A DNA stretch of 37,783 nucleotides, taken from contig JAQBPE010000362.1 of the NCBI GenBank assembly GCA_028287685.1, positions 1 through 37,783 on the forward strand, given 5' to 3'. The first letter of the stretch is position 1; every line of letters begins with the position of its first letter. Of this stretch, positions 7,981 through 17,370 are shown in pieces. The position numbers and the translations under genes are program-made. The notes below the pieces were generated by a model. That model did not search any database and was not told the origin of the DNA. It was given only the letters and a program-made list of their open reading frames with translations. The stretch comes from Cyanobacteria bacterium RYN_339 (GTDB taxonomy: Bacteria; Cyanobacteriota; Sericytochromatia; S15B-MN24; JAQBPE01).

Positions 7981-9618
7981 CTAGCGCCTCGCGGCCTTCG
8001 CCAGGATCACCTCGGCGGTGGTGAGCAACAACCCCTCGTCGCCCAGGCGACGGTCGTTGCCCCCGAGGGCGGTGACGACGGCTTGGACGTGCGAATTGAC
8101 GCCCGCCAGGTCACCGTTTTGCGCGGCACGTTCTGCCGCGGCGAGGTCCGCCTCAAGGTTAGGCCGTCCCTCAAGCCAGCGGGCCGCCACGGCAGCGCGA
8201 GCTTGCTGCCGCAAATGCCGGACGACTGCCAGCACGGGTGCTTCCGTGGTCACGTCGCCCGGCGCGGATGTCACGTCCTTCCGGCTGTTCGACAGGATGT
8301 CGAGCCCGTTAGCAAACTCGACCTCGGACATCCCGGGCGGTACGTCGGCGATGTTGGGGATGGGCGTGTCGCCCTGTGCATTGGACGCTAGGACGGCTGG
8401 TAGCCCCTTGCTGGTCAACAATAGCTTGCCCAGGGAAGCGCCGGGAGCGACGAGGTGGGCCTCGTCATCCGCGGCCCACGACCACAACGGTCGGTTCCGA
8501 TAGGCGCCGCCCGACCAGCCCTTGGGTGCCGACGCGCTCAGCACCTTCGACCCCACCGCGATGGCAAACACCGCGAGTTTTTGGCGGCTGGCCGGCGCCG
8601 AGGTGATCTGGTACTCGTAGGCTATGGTATTCGTGGCCCGCTGGAAGCTCGTATGGGCCGAGATCGACACGGACAGCCCGCTCGCCTCCAACGCGGCCGG
8701 AATCCGCGGCGTCGTAATCGAGGGCTCCGCCACGGTCGTGATATGCCAGTGGCTGTCTTCCACGAAGACCGAGCCGCCCAGCCGCGTGATGGCCTGGCGC
8801 CACTTCTGGTTGCCCGACCGGATGTCCGTGCTGATGCCCTGCCGGTGGTTCTCGTGCTTGCTGCCCAAGGTCCAGTAAGGCACGCCATAGGCCGGTCCCA
8901 GGTCGAACGGGCCACCTGACGCGATGCTCTGGTCGTTGATCAAGAAATTGGCGGCAAACAACTTGAAGAACTCGTCCGCCAGGCTCACCATCAGCGCCTG
9001 GGTCCCGGGGGTGCAGTAGTGATTGACGGGGTGGTCGGCCGTCTGACCCACCAACACGTAGTGATCGGCGGGCCCGGGCTCCGGCATCAGGCCCAGCTCG
9101 TAGGCAACCGGCAACTCCGCGCGTCCCGCCAGCCCATCGCCCGTGCTCGCGGAAACCACGTCGATCCCGCCGATGCCCGACGCGCGATAGGTCAGCCGCA
9201 CCTTCCCTTCCTGATCGGTGGTCACGGTGGTGTCCGGCCCCAGGCTCTTGGCATTGTAAAACGCGCCCACCGGCCGATGCGACTCGTCGTGGAGATGGCC
9301 GCCGGAGTGCTCGTTGAAGCCCGCTTGCAGGCGCACGCGCAGCCCGGGAACGGGAACGCCGTCCCGGTTGGCTTGCACGGTCATGGCGGTGCACTCGGCG
9401 CCGGCCTCGGCGTCTTTGGCCTTGTCGGGGAGCGGGTGAAGCGTTGGCTTGGCGAAGGAGATGACCAAGCCGGTGGTCTCAGCGGCCAAACGTTGATGCG
9501 CTGCAATGGCGCCAGTTTGCGCCTTTGATCCGACGTTGAACGAGGGAATGCGGCCACAGGCCGTGCTCATGGCCAACGCCAAGACGAGACTCAGGGGTCT
9601 GATAGGCCATGATTTCAT
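7981..9618 (-). CDS. lipoprotein with Ig-like region and candidate LAS-type (M15/M74-like) metallopeptidase motif
   Basis: Lipobox MSTAC; Ig-like 'VTTDQEGKVRLTYRASGIGGIDVVSAS'; HRQGISTD (HxxxxxxD) and HWH. Confidence 0.65.
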   Translation of the reverse strand: MKSWPIRPLSLVLALAMSTACGRIPSFNVGSKAQTGAIAAHQRLAAETTGLVISFAKPTLHPLPDKAKDAEAGAECTAMTVQANRDGVPVPGLRVRLQAGFNEHSGGHLHDESHRPVGAFYNAKSLGPDTTVTTDQEGKVRLTYRASGIGGIDVVSASTGDGLAGRAELPVAYELGLMPEPGPADHYVLVGQTADHPVNHYCTPGTQALMVSLADEFFKLFAANFLINDQSIASGGPFDLGPAYGVPYWTLGSKHENHRQGISTDIRSGNQKWRQAITRLGGSVFVEDSHWHITTVAEPSITTPRIPAALEASGLSVSISAHTSFQRATNTIAYEYQITSAPASRQKLAVFAIAVGSKVLSASAPKGWSGGAYRNRPLWSWAADDEAHLVAPGASLGKLLLTSKGLPAVLASNAQGDTPIPNIADVPPGMSEVEFANGLDILSNSRKDVTSAPGDVTTEAPVLAVVRHLRQQARAAVAARWLEGRPNLEADLAAAERAAQNGDLAGVNSHVQAVVTALGGNDRRLGDEGLLLTTAEVILAKAARR

Positions 9619-9765
9619 GGGCTACTCCGCTCTCATTAAAGTCTCTTTGCCTAACGTTAATCCAATCTTAACATGTACCGGGGCAATCGTCAATTGGCGG
9701 CACCGCTTGCTCCGACGCTGGTCGGCAAACTATAGTACCTGCGGCTCGAGCCGGAGAGGAACGTC

Positions 9766-10242
9766 ATGATTTCGAAGAACACCGTTTGCATTTGGTATGA
9801 CCACGGCGCGGAGGAAGCTGCCCGCTTCTACGCCCAGACCTTCCCCGACACCACAGTCGGTGCCGTGCACATCGCACCGTCCGACTTCCCGAGCGGCAAG
9901 AAGGGCGACGTCCTCACGGTCGAATTCTCGGTGTGCGGCGTGCCCTGCGTGGGTCTCAACGGCGGGGACGCGTTCAAGCAAAGCGAGGCATTCTCCTTCC
10001 AGATCGCCACTGACGACCAGGCGGAAACCGACCGCTACTGGAACGCGATCGTCGGCAATGGCGGCGAGGAGAGCATGTGCGGTTGGTGCAGGGACAAGTG
10101 GGGCGTGTCCTGGCAGATCACGCCGCGCGTCCTGACGGAAGCGATGGCCAAGGGCGGCGACGTCGCCAAGCGCGCTTTCGAGGCCATGATGGAGATGCAG
10201 AAGATCGACGTCGCCAAGATCGAAGCGGCGGTGCGCGGCTAG
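9766..10242 (+). CDS. VOC family protein (PhnB-like)
   Basis: 'CIWYDHGAEEAARFYAQTFPDTTVG...GDVLTVEFSVCGVPCVGLNGG...GWCRDKWGVSWQITP'. Confidence 0.85.
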   Translation: MISKNTVCIWYDHGAEEAARFYAQTFPDTTVGAVHIAPSDFPSGKKGDVLTVEFSVCGVPCVGLNGGDAFKQSEAFSFQIATDDQAETDRYWNAIVGNGGEESMCGWCRDKWGVSWQITPRVLTEAMAKGGDVAKRAFEAMMEMQKIDVAKIEAAVRG

Positions 10243-10297
10243 ATCAACGGCACCCGCGAATGCCGGTAATGGCGTAAGTAGCCCGAGCCTCCGGTCA

Positions 10298-11002
10298 TCA
10301 CGTCGTCAGGCGGCCACGGGTGACCTCGAGTCGTTGCCCGAACTCGACAGGGCTCGCGGCGGCGTCGGTCAGTCCCGCCTCCTTCAGTAAGCCCACCAGG
10401 ACCGGTCGGTGATCATGCAGGAGGCCATGCTGCGTCGGTTGCTCCTGCCTGTGCCCGTGAGCGTGACCGTGCTGGTGACCGTGAGCGTGGCCGCGCTCGT
10501 GACCGTGTCCTGCTTGCTCCAACGACTGAAAGTCGATGATGAAGACGCGCCCGCCAGGCCTCAATACGCGCCGGATCTCACCGACGGCTCGTGCGAGGAC
10601 GTCGGGCGCCAGGTGATGCATGACCAGGCTGCTGACAACCACGTCCACGGTGGCATCCGCAAAGGGAAGTTGCGCGATCGACGCAACCCGATAGTCGATC
10701 GCGAGGCCAGCGCGCTTGGCCCTGCGCCGAGCGCCCGCGACCAGCGCTTTCGAGAGATCGATGCCGGCGACGTGTCCGGTCGGTCCGACGCGCCGGCTCA
10801 ACATCAGCGCCAACTCCCCGGTACCGCACCCGAGGTCAAGCACCGACTCTCCCGGGGTCACCTCCACCAGGTTGGCGGTGAACTCGCGGAATGACCCTGC
10901 CTTACCGCCTATCCATTGGTTGAGGGTTGTCTCATAGCGCCAGGGTGCGAGTGCGCCCCGAATGGACGACGCCTTTACCTTGAAGGCGGAATGGTTAGCC
11001 AT
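10298..11002 (-). CDS. class I SAM-dependent methyltransferase with His-rich insertion
   Basis: VLDLGCGTGELAL, IRRVLRPGGRVFIIDF; insertion GHGHERGHAHGHQHGHAHGH; start overlaps the Rrf2 stop. Confidence 0.85.
   Translation of the reverse strand: MANHSAFKVKASSIRGALAPWRYETTLNQWIGGKAGSFREFTANLVEVTPGESVLDLGCGTGELALMLSRRVGPTGHVAGIDLSKALVAGARRRAKRAGLAIDYRVASIAQLPFADATVDVVVSSLVMHHLAPDVLARAVGEIRRVLRPGGRVFIIDFQSLEQAGHGHERGHAHGHQHGHAHGHRQEQPTQHGLLHDHRPVLVGLLKEAGLTDAAASPVEFGQRLEVTRGRLTT
10451..10510 (-). repeat. low-complexity His/Gly/Ala-coding repeat inside the methyltransferase gene
   Basis: Degenerate reiteration of gtgaccgtg/gtgagcgtg units encoding HGHAHGHQHGHAHGH. Confidence 0.8.
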
Positions 11003-11447
11003 GGTCAAGATGCTCCTGACGGCCATGCGGCGCTCGCCGGCCCAATTCGGTCGACAGTTCGGCGAGCGTCACCCGGCTGAACTTCTCCAACACCATCGCC
11101 TCCGCCTCCCGAAGCGCCTGATCGATCACCTGGTTGACGACCTGTTCGACGAGGCAAGCCGGGTCGTCGTTGCGGAGGCCCATCGCCAACATGGGGGGCT
11201 CGCCGAGGGCTTTGTGGATGTCGCGGAGGGTGATGGCGTCGAGGTCGCAGGCCAGGCTCCAACCGCCGCCATGGCCCTTCTCCGAGTGGATCCAGCCTGC
11301 TTCCCGCAAACCGGCCAGCGTTCGACGTACCACAACCGAGTTCGTCTGCAATGAAGTGCCCATCTCCTCCGAGGTCATCGGTCGCTTGCTGTGCGCCATG
11401 TGCAAAAGGAGGTGGAGGACCAGCGACAGGCGGCTATCTCGTTTCAT
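10995..11447 (-). CDS. Rrf2 family transcriptional regulator
   Basis: 'LSLVLHLLLHMAHSKRPMTSEEMGTSLQTNSVVVRRTLAGLREAGWIHSEKGHGGGWSLA...ITLRDIHKAL'. Confidence 0.9.
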   Translation of the reverse strand: MKRDSRLSLVLHLLLHMAHSKRPMTSEEMGTSLQTNSVVVRRTLAGLREAGWIHSEKGHGGGWSLACDLDAITLRDIHKALGEPPMLAMGLRNDDPACLVEQVVNQVIDQALREAEAMVLEKFSRVTLAELSTELGRRAPHGRQEHLDHG

Positions 11448-11467
11448 GTAACTTATACTATTACATG
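11445..11467. promoter_or_regulatory. inverted-repeat operator candidate overlapping the rrf2 start
   Basis: CATGTAA-cttatacta-TTACATG; minus-strand TTGACG-N18-TAGTAT promoter overlaps it. Confidence 0.6.
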
Positions 11468-11559
11468 ATGGGCGGCACCGTCAACGGCGTGGTTTCGATT
11501 TCGGACCAAATCCACTAACCTGTCGAACGACCGTTCACCCGATCCCCGCAGGAGGCTCC

Positions 11560-12348
11560 ATGACCACGGCGACCATCACCTACTCCCCCGGCAAGTTCGT
11601 CTTCCACGAGCTGTACACCCAGGACCCGGCGGCCAGCAAGAAGTTCTACTGCGAGCTGTTCGGCTGGACGGCGCAGGACCTTCCGATCGGCCCGGACGCC
11701 TTCTACACCCGCTTCATGCTGGGAGAGACGATGGTTGCCGGCATGATGCCCATCGCCCTCATCCCGGCCCCGGACGACCAGAAGCCGCCCGCGCACTGGG
11801 CCGTTTACGTGTCCGTGGATGACGTGGACGCCGCCACCGAACGTGCGGTGGCCGGCGGCGGCACGCTGTTGAGCGGGGTCCATGAAGTCCCCGGCATGGG
11901 CCGCTGGTCGGTCATGTTGGACCCCCAGGGCGCGATGTTCCGCCTCTACAAGGCGGCCGCGGGCGATGGCGAGGACGTCGACGGGCGCGAGTGGGGCCGC
12001 TTCTGCTGGGAGAGCCTTGCCACCTCCGACGTGCCGGCTGCCGTGAAGTTCTACCAGGACGTGGTGGGCTGGGGCACCGAGCCCATGGGCCAGATGCCGC
12101 TCTTCACGCGCAAGCGTGCGAACGGCGAGACCGTGAGCGTCGCCAGCACCGGCCCCGCCCACAACACGCCGCACTGGGGCGCGTTTGTGTCCACCGCGGA
12201 CGCGAATGCCACCCTGGCAAAGGCGAAGGCGCTGGGCGCCAAGGTCCTGCTAGAGCGGACGGAGATCCCGAACGTGGGCGCCTTCGCGATCATCGACGAT
12301 CCCAACGACGCCGCGCTCTACCTCTTCGAGCCCGCGCCCAACAGCTAG
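11560..12348 (+). CDS. two-domain VOC/glyoxalase family protein
   Basis: 'KFVFHELYTQDPAASKKFYCELFGWT' and second repeat 'WGRFCWESLATSDVPAAVKFYQDVVGWG'. Confidence 0.88.
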   Translation: MTTATITYSPGKFVFHELYTQDPAASKKFYCELFGWTAQDLPIGPDAFYTRFMLGETMVAGMMPIALIPAPDDQKPPAHWAVYVSVDDVDAATERAVAGGGTLLSGVHEVPGMGRWSVMLDPQGAMFRLYKAAAGDGEDVDGREWGRFCWESLATSDVPAAVKFYQDVVGWGTEPMGQMPLFTRKRANGETVSVASTGPAHNTPHWGAFVSTADANATLAKAKALGAKVLLERTEIPNVGAFAIIDDPNDAALYLFEPAPNS

Positions 12349-12373
12349 GCTCTTCGGGCTTCCTGGCCCCGCG

Positions 12374-13534
12374 TCATCGAGGCCAGGAGCCGGCCTGGAA
12401 AGCCACCTTGCGAATGCCGCAGGGCGACCCGTTCGTGTTGCTGCCGAAGTCTGACACGTAGAGGTCGCCCGCCCGGTCCACTGCGATTTCCCCCGCGTTA
12501 AGGAAGCGCGTGTGGCCCAGGTCATGGCCGATGTAACCTGTGGTGCCCTGGTTGGCCGGGCTGAGCACCGTGCAGGTGCCATCCGGGTCCAGGCGGTAAA
12601 GCTGTTGGGCGCTGAAGTAGATAGCCCCGGAGGGGTGCCAGGCCAGCTCCGCGGGCAAGATGTTGCCCTTCAGCAAGCGGATCAAGGTCGTGACCTGGCC
12701 GGACGGTGATACGCGCTGGATGCAGTTGGCCCGATGATCCGCCACCAGCAAGTTCCCCCCGCCGTCGAAGGCGAGTCCCTCGGGCTCGTCGAAGCCCCGG
12801 GCGAAGGTCGAGACGTCGCCGGCGGGCGTGATGCGCTTGATCACGTTGGCTTCTTGGTCGGAGACGTACACGTTGTCCGCCGCGTCTACGGCCAGGCCCC
12901 AGGCCCGCTCGAATTGCTGCGGCTGGTGCAGTGCCTGCGCACCAAACTTGCCCGCCGCCACCACGGACGCCTCGCCATTGGGTGCGAACTTGAACAAGCC
13001 CGCCTGGTAGTCCGTGGCGTACAGGTTGCCCTGGTGGTCGAAGGCCATCGAGGTGGGCACGAAGCTCACGGCCTCGAGGGTGGCATGCTTGAATTCGCCG
13101 ACGGCACCGTTCGGCGCGATCACCTGGATCCGCGGACCGTCGGCAACATACAGGTTGCCCGCGGCGTCGAAGGTCATGGCGTAGATGCCAAAGAAGAGCA
13201 TCGTTTCGCGGGTGTTGCCCCCGGGCCCGCCGATGACGCTGCCCGCCCACGTGCTCACCACGGGCGCCGTGCCGGGGCCGGGCCAGGGCTTCGGGTTGGG
13301 CCAGCCAACGAGTGGCTCGTAGGCCGTGTCCTCCGGGTCCGGCGACCAGTGCGGGTCGTGGCCAACTTGGGCCAGCTTCGGGCTTACTCGCTCGGTCTCC
13401 GGCCTTTGCTTCGCCGCGGCCACGGTCCGCTGGTGGGTGCGTGCCGGCTCCTGCTTCGGCTTGGAGCGCGCGCAACCAACCAGCACGCAGCCCAGCGCGA
13501 GGGCCAGGGGCAAGCCCCCAAGCGGCCTACGCAT
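12374..13534 (-). CDS. NHL-repeat (beta-propeller) lipoprotein
   Basis: Lipobox LVGC; repeated 'GNLYVADGPRIQVI', 'DNVYVSDQEANVIKRITPAGDVSTFA', 'GNLLVADHRANCIQRVSPSG'. Confidence 0.85.
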   Translation of the reverse strand: MRRPLGGLPLALALGCVLVGCARSKPKQEPARTHQRTVAAAKQRPETERVSPKLAQVGHDPHWSPDPEDTAYEPLVGWPNPKPWPGPGTAPVVSTWAGSVIGGPGGNTRETMLFFGIYAMTFDAAGNLYVADGPRIQVIAPNGAVGEFKHATLEAVSFVPTSMAFDHQGNLYATDYQAGLFKFAPNGEASVVAAGKFGAQALHQPQQFERAWGLAVDAADNVYVSDQEANVIKRITPAGDVSTFARGFDEPEGLAFDGGGNLLVADHRANCIQRVSPSGQVTTLIRLLKGNILPAELAWHPSGAIYFSAQQLYRLDPDGTCTVLSPANQGTTGYIGHDLGHTRFLNAGEIAVDRAGDLYVSDFGSNTNGSPCGIRKVAFQAGSWPR

Positions 13535-14682
13535 CAGCGCGACCCCGGTAGGGAGGCTCGCCAGCCCTTACGCAGCACCCGGAGCGCGTTGCCCGCCATG
13601 ATCGCTTCCGCGTCCACGGTCCCATATCGGGCCACCAGTTGCTCGCCCAGGCGCGCGTAGTCGCTCATCCGCCGGTACCCGGGCAACCCGCGCGTGAACC
13701 CATCCATATCCGACCCGATCGCCGCATACCGGTGGCTCCCCGTCACGGCCGCGATCCGATCGATGTGGCGGCACAACAACCCGAAGCCGCGGTCGGCCGC
13801 GGGCAGGCCATTCCCCAACATATGCTCGCACAGGATCACCCCCAACACGCCGTCCCGCGCGGCGACCTGGGCGATCGTCTCGTCGCTCAGGCAGCGCTCC
13901 CGGTCCCCGAAGCGGCAGGCCATGTGCGAGGCGATCACGGGCACGCTTTTCTCCGCATCGAGTGCGTCCAAGAGGGCGAACGTGTCGGCGATCGCCCGCT
14001 CGCTCATGTGGACGATGTCCACCAGAACGCCATTGCCCACCATCGCCATGACCAGGTGCCGCCCCAGCTCCGACAGCCCTATGTCCGGCTGCGGGAACAA
14101 CCGGTGGAACAAATCATCCGGGATGTAGGGGATGGCCCGCGACACCGTAGCGAGGCCCCGCCAGAAGAAGTGCGCGGGACTCACGTAGGCCAGCCCCCGC
14201 CCGGCGAGGGTCGCCACGTTCGCCGTAATCGCGTCCGGCGTTCCGCCCAGGTGGAAGCCGCCTTCGATCGCGTGGAGGAAGGCCACGCGCCCCTCGGCGA
14301 TCGCCCCATCAAGGTCCGCCACGTTGCGACACACCCGCGCGGTCTCGGGATGCCGCCGGGCCAGGTGCCGCTCCACGGCCTCCAGTTGAGCGAGCAAGCG
14401 CGGGAAGTACGCGTCGTCCGGTGGTGCCCCGTAGCCGTGGGACAGGTCGAACTCGTCGAGGGGCGAATACAGGACGGAGAGCACGACCCCCACCCCGCCT
14501 TCCCGCATGGCCGACACCGTCGCCCCGGGCCGGGACGTGAAGGTCTCGTAGTTGCCAATCCGGCAGGCCAATTCGAGCAGCGCGGCATGGGCGTGGTCGC
14601 CGGGGTGGGCGGTCTCCACGAGCGCCCGGCGGAAGTCTCCCATCAGGTGCATGGGGTAATGCACGTGAAGGTCTACGAACAT
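13534..14682 (-). CDS. membrane dipeptidase-like, peptidase family M19
   Basis: 'FVDLHVHYPMHLM', 'AFLHAIEGGFHLGG', 'VDIVHMSERAIADT', 'PVIASHMACR', 'AIGSDMDGFTRGLPG'. Confidence 0.85.
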   Translation of the reverse strand: MFVDLHVHYPMHLMGDFRRALVETAHPGDHAHAALLELACRIGNYETFTSRPGATVSAMREGGVGVVLSVLYSPLDEFDLSHGYGAPPDDAYFPRLLAQLEAVERHLARRHPETARVCRNVADLDGAIAEGRVAFLHAIEGGFHLGGTPDAITANVATLAGRGLAYVSPAHFFWRGLATVSRAIPYIPDDLFHRLFPQPDIGLSELGRHLVMAMVGNGVLVDIVHMSERAIADTFALLDALDAEKSVPVIASHMACRFGDRERCLSDETIAQVAARDGVLGVILCEHMLGNGLPAADRGFGLLCRHIDRIAAVTGSHRYAAIGSDMDGFTRGLPGYRRMSDYARLGEQLVARYGTVDAEAIMAGNALRVLRKGWRASLPGSR

Positions 14683-14795
14683 GGCAACTCCTCCGACGTC
14701 GACGCGTTTCCACGCTACCACAAGATAACCAAGCTAGCGTTCACCGGGTAAGATGTCGTCGCGGCCCAACATTTTGCCACGCCCAGGAGGTCCCC

Positions 14796-15209
14796 ATGTC
14801 ACGCCCATTCGCCACCTGTCTCGTCGTCCTGGGCTTGCTTGCGGCGGCGCCCGCCTGGGCCCGCGGCGAGGCGACCCCGCTGAAGTTCGCGCCCGGCGCC
14901 TCGAGCGCCTCGGTCCAAGGCGGGGCGCCGCAAGGCCTGCACGCGCATTACACCCTGGGGGCACGCAAGGGCCAGAAGATGAAGCTCCGCGTAAGCTCCA
15001 CGGGCAACAACGCCGGTATCGCGATCTTCCTGCCCGGATGGACGTTCGATAAGGACGGTTACCCCAGCGGCAAGATGCTCGCCGGCGCCGGCGAAAAAGA
15101 GGACGTGTCCACCTGGAACGGCACCTTGCCGGCCTCCGGGACCTACCTGGTCGACATCGGCGGCAGGCATGGCGGGACCGACTACAAGCTGACGGTCGAG
15201 ATCAAGTAG
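14796..15209 (+). CDS. secreted protein, PPC-like domain
   Basis: Signal peptide; 'AHYTLGARKGQKMKLRVSS...WNGTLPASGTYLVDIGGRHGGTDYKLTVEI'. Confidence 0.65.
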   Translation: MSRPFATCLVVLGLLAAAPAWARGEATPLKFAPGASSASVQGGAPQGLHAHYTLGARKGQKMKLRVSSTGNNAGIAIFLPGWTFDKDGYPSGKMLAGAGEKEDVSTWNGTLPASGTYLVDIGGRHGGTDYKLTVEIK

Positions 15210-15239
15210 AGGCAACGGGGCCGTTGCCAGGAGCACCCC

Positions 15240-16115
15240 ATGCTGCGTAGATTGGCCACCCTGGTCCTGACGATGGCCGTGCAGGTCTCGATCGTGGCGG
15301 CCCTGGCCACGCGCACGGTCATGGCCAACGACCTGAAGATCGCCTATTCGGAGGCGGGCGCGGGCACCCCGTTGGTCTTCATCCACGGCTTCCCGCTGAA
15401 CCGGCACCTGTGGGACGCGCAGGTCCAGGACCTGGCCGCGGACCACCGCGTCATCGCCATCGACTTGCCGGGCTTCGGCGACAGCCAGGCCCGTGGCGGC
15501 TCCGTGACCATGGACGTGTTGGCCGCGGACGTCCATGCGGTGCTCCAGCAGCTCCGGGTCGAACGGCCGGTCATCATCGGGCACTCGATGGGCGGGTTCG
15601 TGTCGCTGGCTTACGCCGAACGCTACCCCCAGGACCTGCGCGGCCTGGTGTTGGTCTCGACCAATGCGGAGGCCTCCTCGGAGAAACGGGCCGTCGCGCA
15701 TCGGGCGCTCGCCGAGCAGGTGCGCGAGGTGGGTGCGGCGCCGGTCATCGACGCGTTCGCGCCGCTTATGGGGCCCGCCGGCGCTCTCGATCCCGCGCTC
15801 GACCTCCGGGCCCGCGCGCTCATGGCGACCGCCAGCCGCGATGGGCTGGCCAGCTGCCTGGTCGGCATGTCGCAGCGGCCCGAGCGGCTCAAGTGGCTGT
15901 CAACGTCGACGATCCCGGCGCTTGTGCTGACCGGGACGGCGGATCAAACGATCCCGATGGCTGCCTCGCAGCGGATGGCGGCCGTGATGTCGAACGCGAA
16001 GCTTGTCGCGCTGGAAGGTGGAGGGCACCTGCTCCCGCTCGAGCGCCCGGCCCGCTTGACTGCGGAAATCCGGCAGTTCGCTCGGACGTGCCCCCCCACG
16101 GGTGGCGCCGAATGA
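15240..16115 (+). CDS. alpha/beta hydrolase
   Basis: 'TPLVFIHGFPLNRHLWDAQVQDLA', GHSMGG nucleophile elbow, 'IPALVLTGTADQTIP'. Confidence 0.9.
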   Translation: MLRRLATLVLTMAVQVSIVAALATRTVMANDLKIAYSEAGAGTPLVFIHGFPLNRHLWDAQVQDLAADHRVIAIDLPGFGDSQARGGSVTMDVLAADVHAVLQQLRVERPVIIGHSMGGFVSLAYAERYPQDLRGLVLVSTNAEASSEKRAVAHRALAEQVREVGAAPVIDAFAPLMGPAGALDPALDLRARALMATASRDGLASCLVGMSQRPERLKWLSTSTIPALVLTGTADQTIPMAASQRMAAVMSNAKLVALEGGGHLLPLERPARLTAEIRQFARTCPPTGGAE

Positions 16116-16230
16116 TCGGGCGTTGATCGCGGCGCTGTAGCCGAGGCCCCGGAACGATGGGGCTCCCACGGGCGGTCGCGCCCTGGAGCCCTGCGTTACG
16201 AGCGCCGTTGGTTGGGGCATGGGTCCAACC

Positions 16231-17370
16231 ATGCTCAAGCGCGCCCTGTTCCTCGCGGCCCTGTTGGCCGCCCCCTCCGCCCACGCCGCCCCTGCCGGCA
16301 CCGTCTTCCTGGCCGGCGGCCACGTCATGGACCAGGACGCCGACCTCTGGAAGGCGTTCATCGGCCGGGCCAGCTCCCCCACCATCGCGGTCTTCGGCAG
16401 CGCCCGCGAGTCCCTGAAGGTGGCCCGCGGGGCTTACGAGCAGGATACCCCCGGCATCTGGTGCTACCAGCATGTGCTGAAGCACTACGGCGCCAAGCCC
16501 CGCTTCGTGCCCATCGCCATCGACAATTACCGCCAGGCGGCGCATGACCCGGCCAACTTGAAGTTGGTGGAGCAGGCCGGCGGCGTGTGGTTCGGCGGCG
16601 GCGCCCAGGACTTGCACGCGCGGTGCCTGCTGGAAGATGACGGTCGCGACACGCCGCTGATGTCCGCCGTGCGCAAAGTTTACCAGCGTGGCGGCGTGGT
16701 GGGCGGCACCAGCGCCGGCGCGGCGGTGATGGACAAGCTGACCTATGGCGACGGCGAGAGCGCGGACTACCTGCTGGCCAACCGGTTGGTGAAGCGTCCG
16801 CTGACGGCCTTCGGCAAGGCGGACACGGCCATGGGGGATGGCAAGACCGGCGGCTACACCACGGGCTTCGGCTTCACGTCGGGCATCGATGCGGCCGTGG
16901 ACACACACGTGGACGCCCGCGGCCGCTATGGCCGCGTGTTGGTGGCCATGGGCCAGCTGGACTACCACTTCGGCATCGCGCTGGCGGAGAACACGGCCCT
17001 GGCGGTGCAGGGACAGCGTGGCGTGGCATTCGGTGCGGGCAGCGTGGTGGTCTTCGACGGGCGCCAGGCCGAGATCGCCAAGGCCGGGCGCTTCACGGCG
17101 CGCGACGTGGGCGCCAGCGTCTTGCGCGCCCATGATGCCTATGACTTCACCACCGGCGAAGCCACGCTCGGCCGCCGCCCCTCGCCCGGCCCGCTGCCCA
17201 CCGCGCCCGCCAACCTACTGAATCGCGACGCCTTGCCCCGCGTGATCGAAGCCTTCCAGGCCAGCGGGGCCCGCGAGCTGCGCTGCCCGGCGCCGGCCGC
17301 GAAGCTCGTCTTCACCCTGCGCCGCGGCTACACCACCCTGCTCGATGTGACCCCCCTGGAGGCCCCGTGA
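16231..17370 (+). CDS. secreted cyanophycinase-like protein (peptidase S51 family)
   Basis: Signal peptide; 'GGVWFGGGAQD', 'GGVVGGTSAGAAVM', 'DTHVDARGRYGRVLVAM'. Confidence 0.85.
   Translation: MLKRALFLAALLAAPSAHAAPAGTVFLAGGHVMDQDADLWKAFIGRASSPTIAVFGSARESLKVARGAYEQDTPGIWCYQHVLKHYGAKPRFVPIAIDNYRQAAHDPANLKLVEQAGGVWFGGGAQDLHARCLLEDDGRDTPLMSAVRKVYQRGGVVGGTSAGAAVMDKLTYGDGESADYLLANRLVKRPLTAFGKADTAMGDGKTGGYTTGFGFTSGIDAAVDTHVDARGRYGRVLVAMGQLDYHFGIALAENTALAVQGQRGVAFGAGSVVVFDGRQAEIAKAGRFTARDVGASVLRAHDAYDFTTGEATLGRRPSPGPLPTAPANLLNRDALPRVIEAFQASGARELRCPAPAAKLVFTLRRGYTTLLDVTPLEAP

Noticed and set aside
10409-10894. Tandem GTGACCGTG-like repeats considered as a non-coding repeat array or CRISPR-like element
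   Set aside because: Explained as codons for a His-rich loop within the methyltransferase; units are too short and irregular for CRISPR.
12361-12388. Inverted repeat TCCTGGCC-N12-GGCCAGGA between convergent genes as a terminator
   Set aside because: No U-tract and it overlaps the stop codon of the NHL lipoprotein gene; too weak to call.
12734-14751. Plus-strand ORFs (308 aa, 370 aa) opposite the NHL lipoprotein and M19 dipeptidase
   Set aside because: Antisense to well-supported genes and without recognisable domains.
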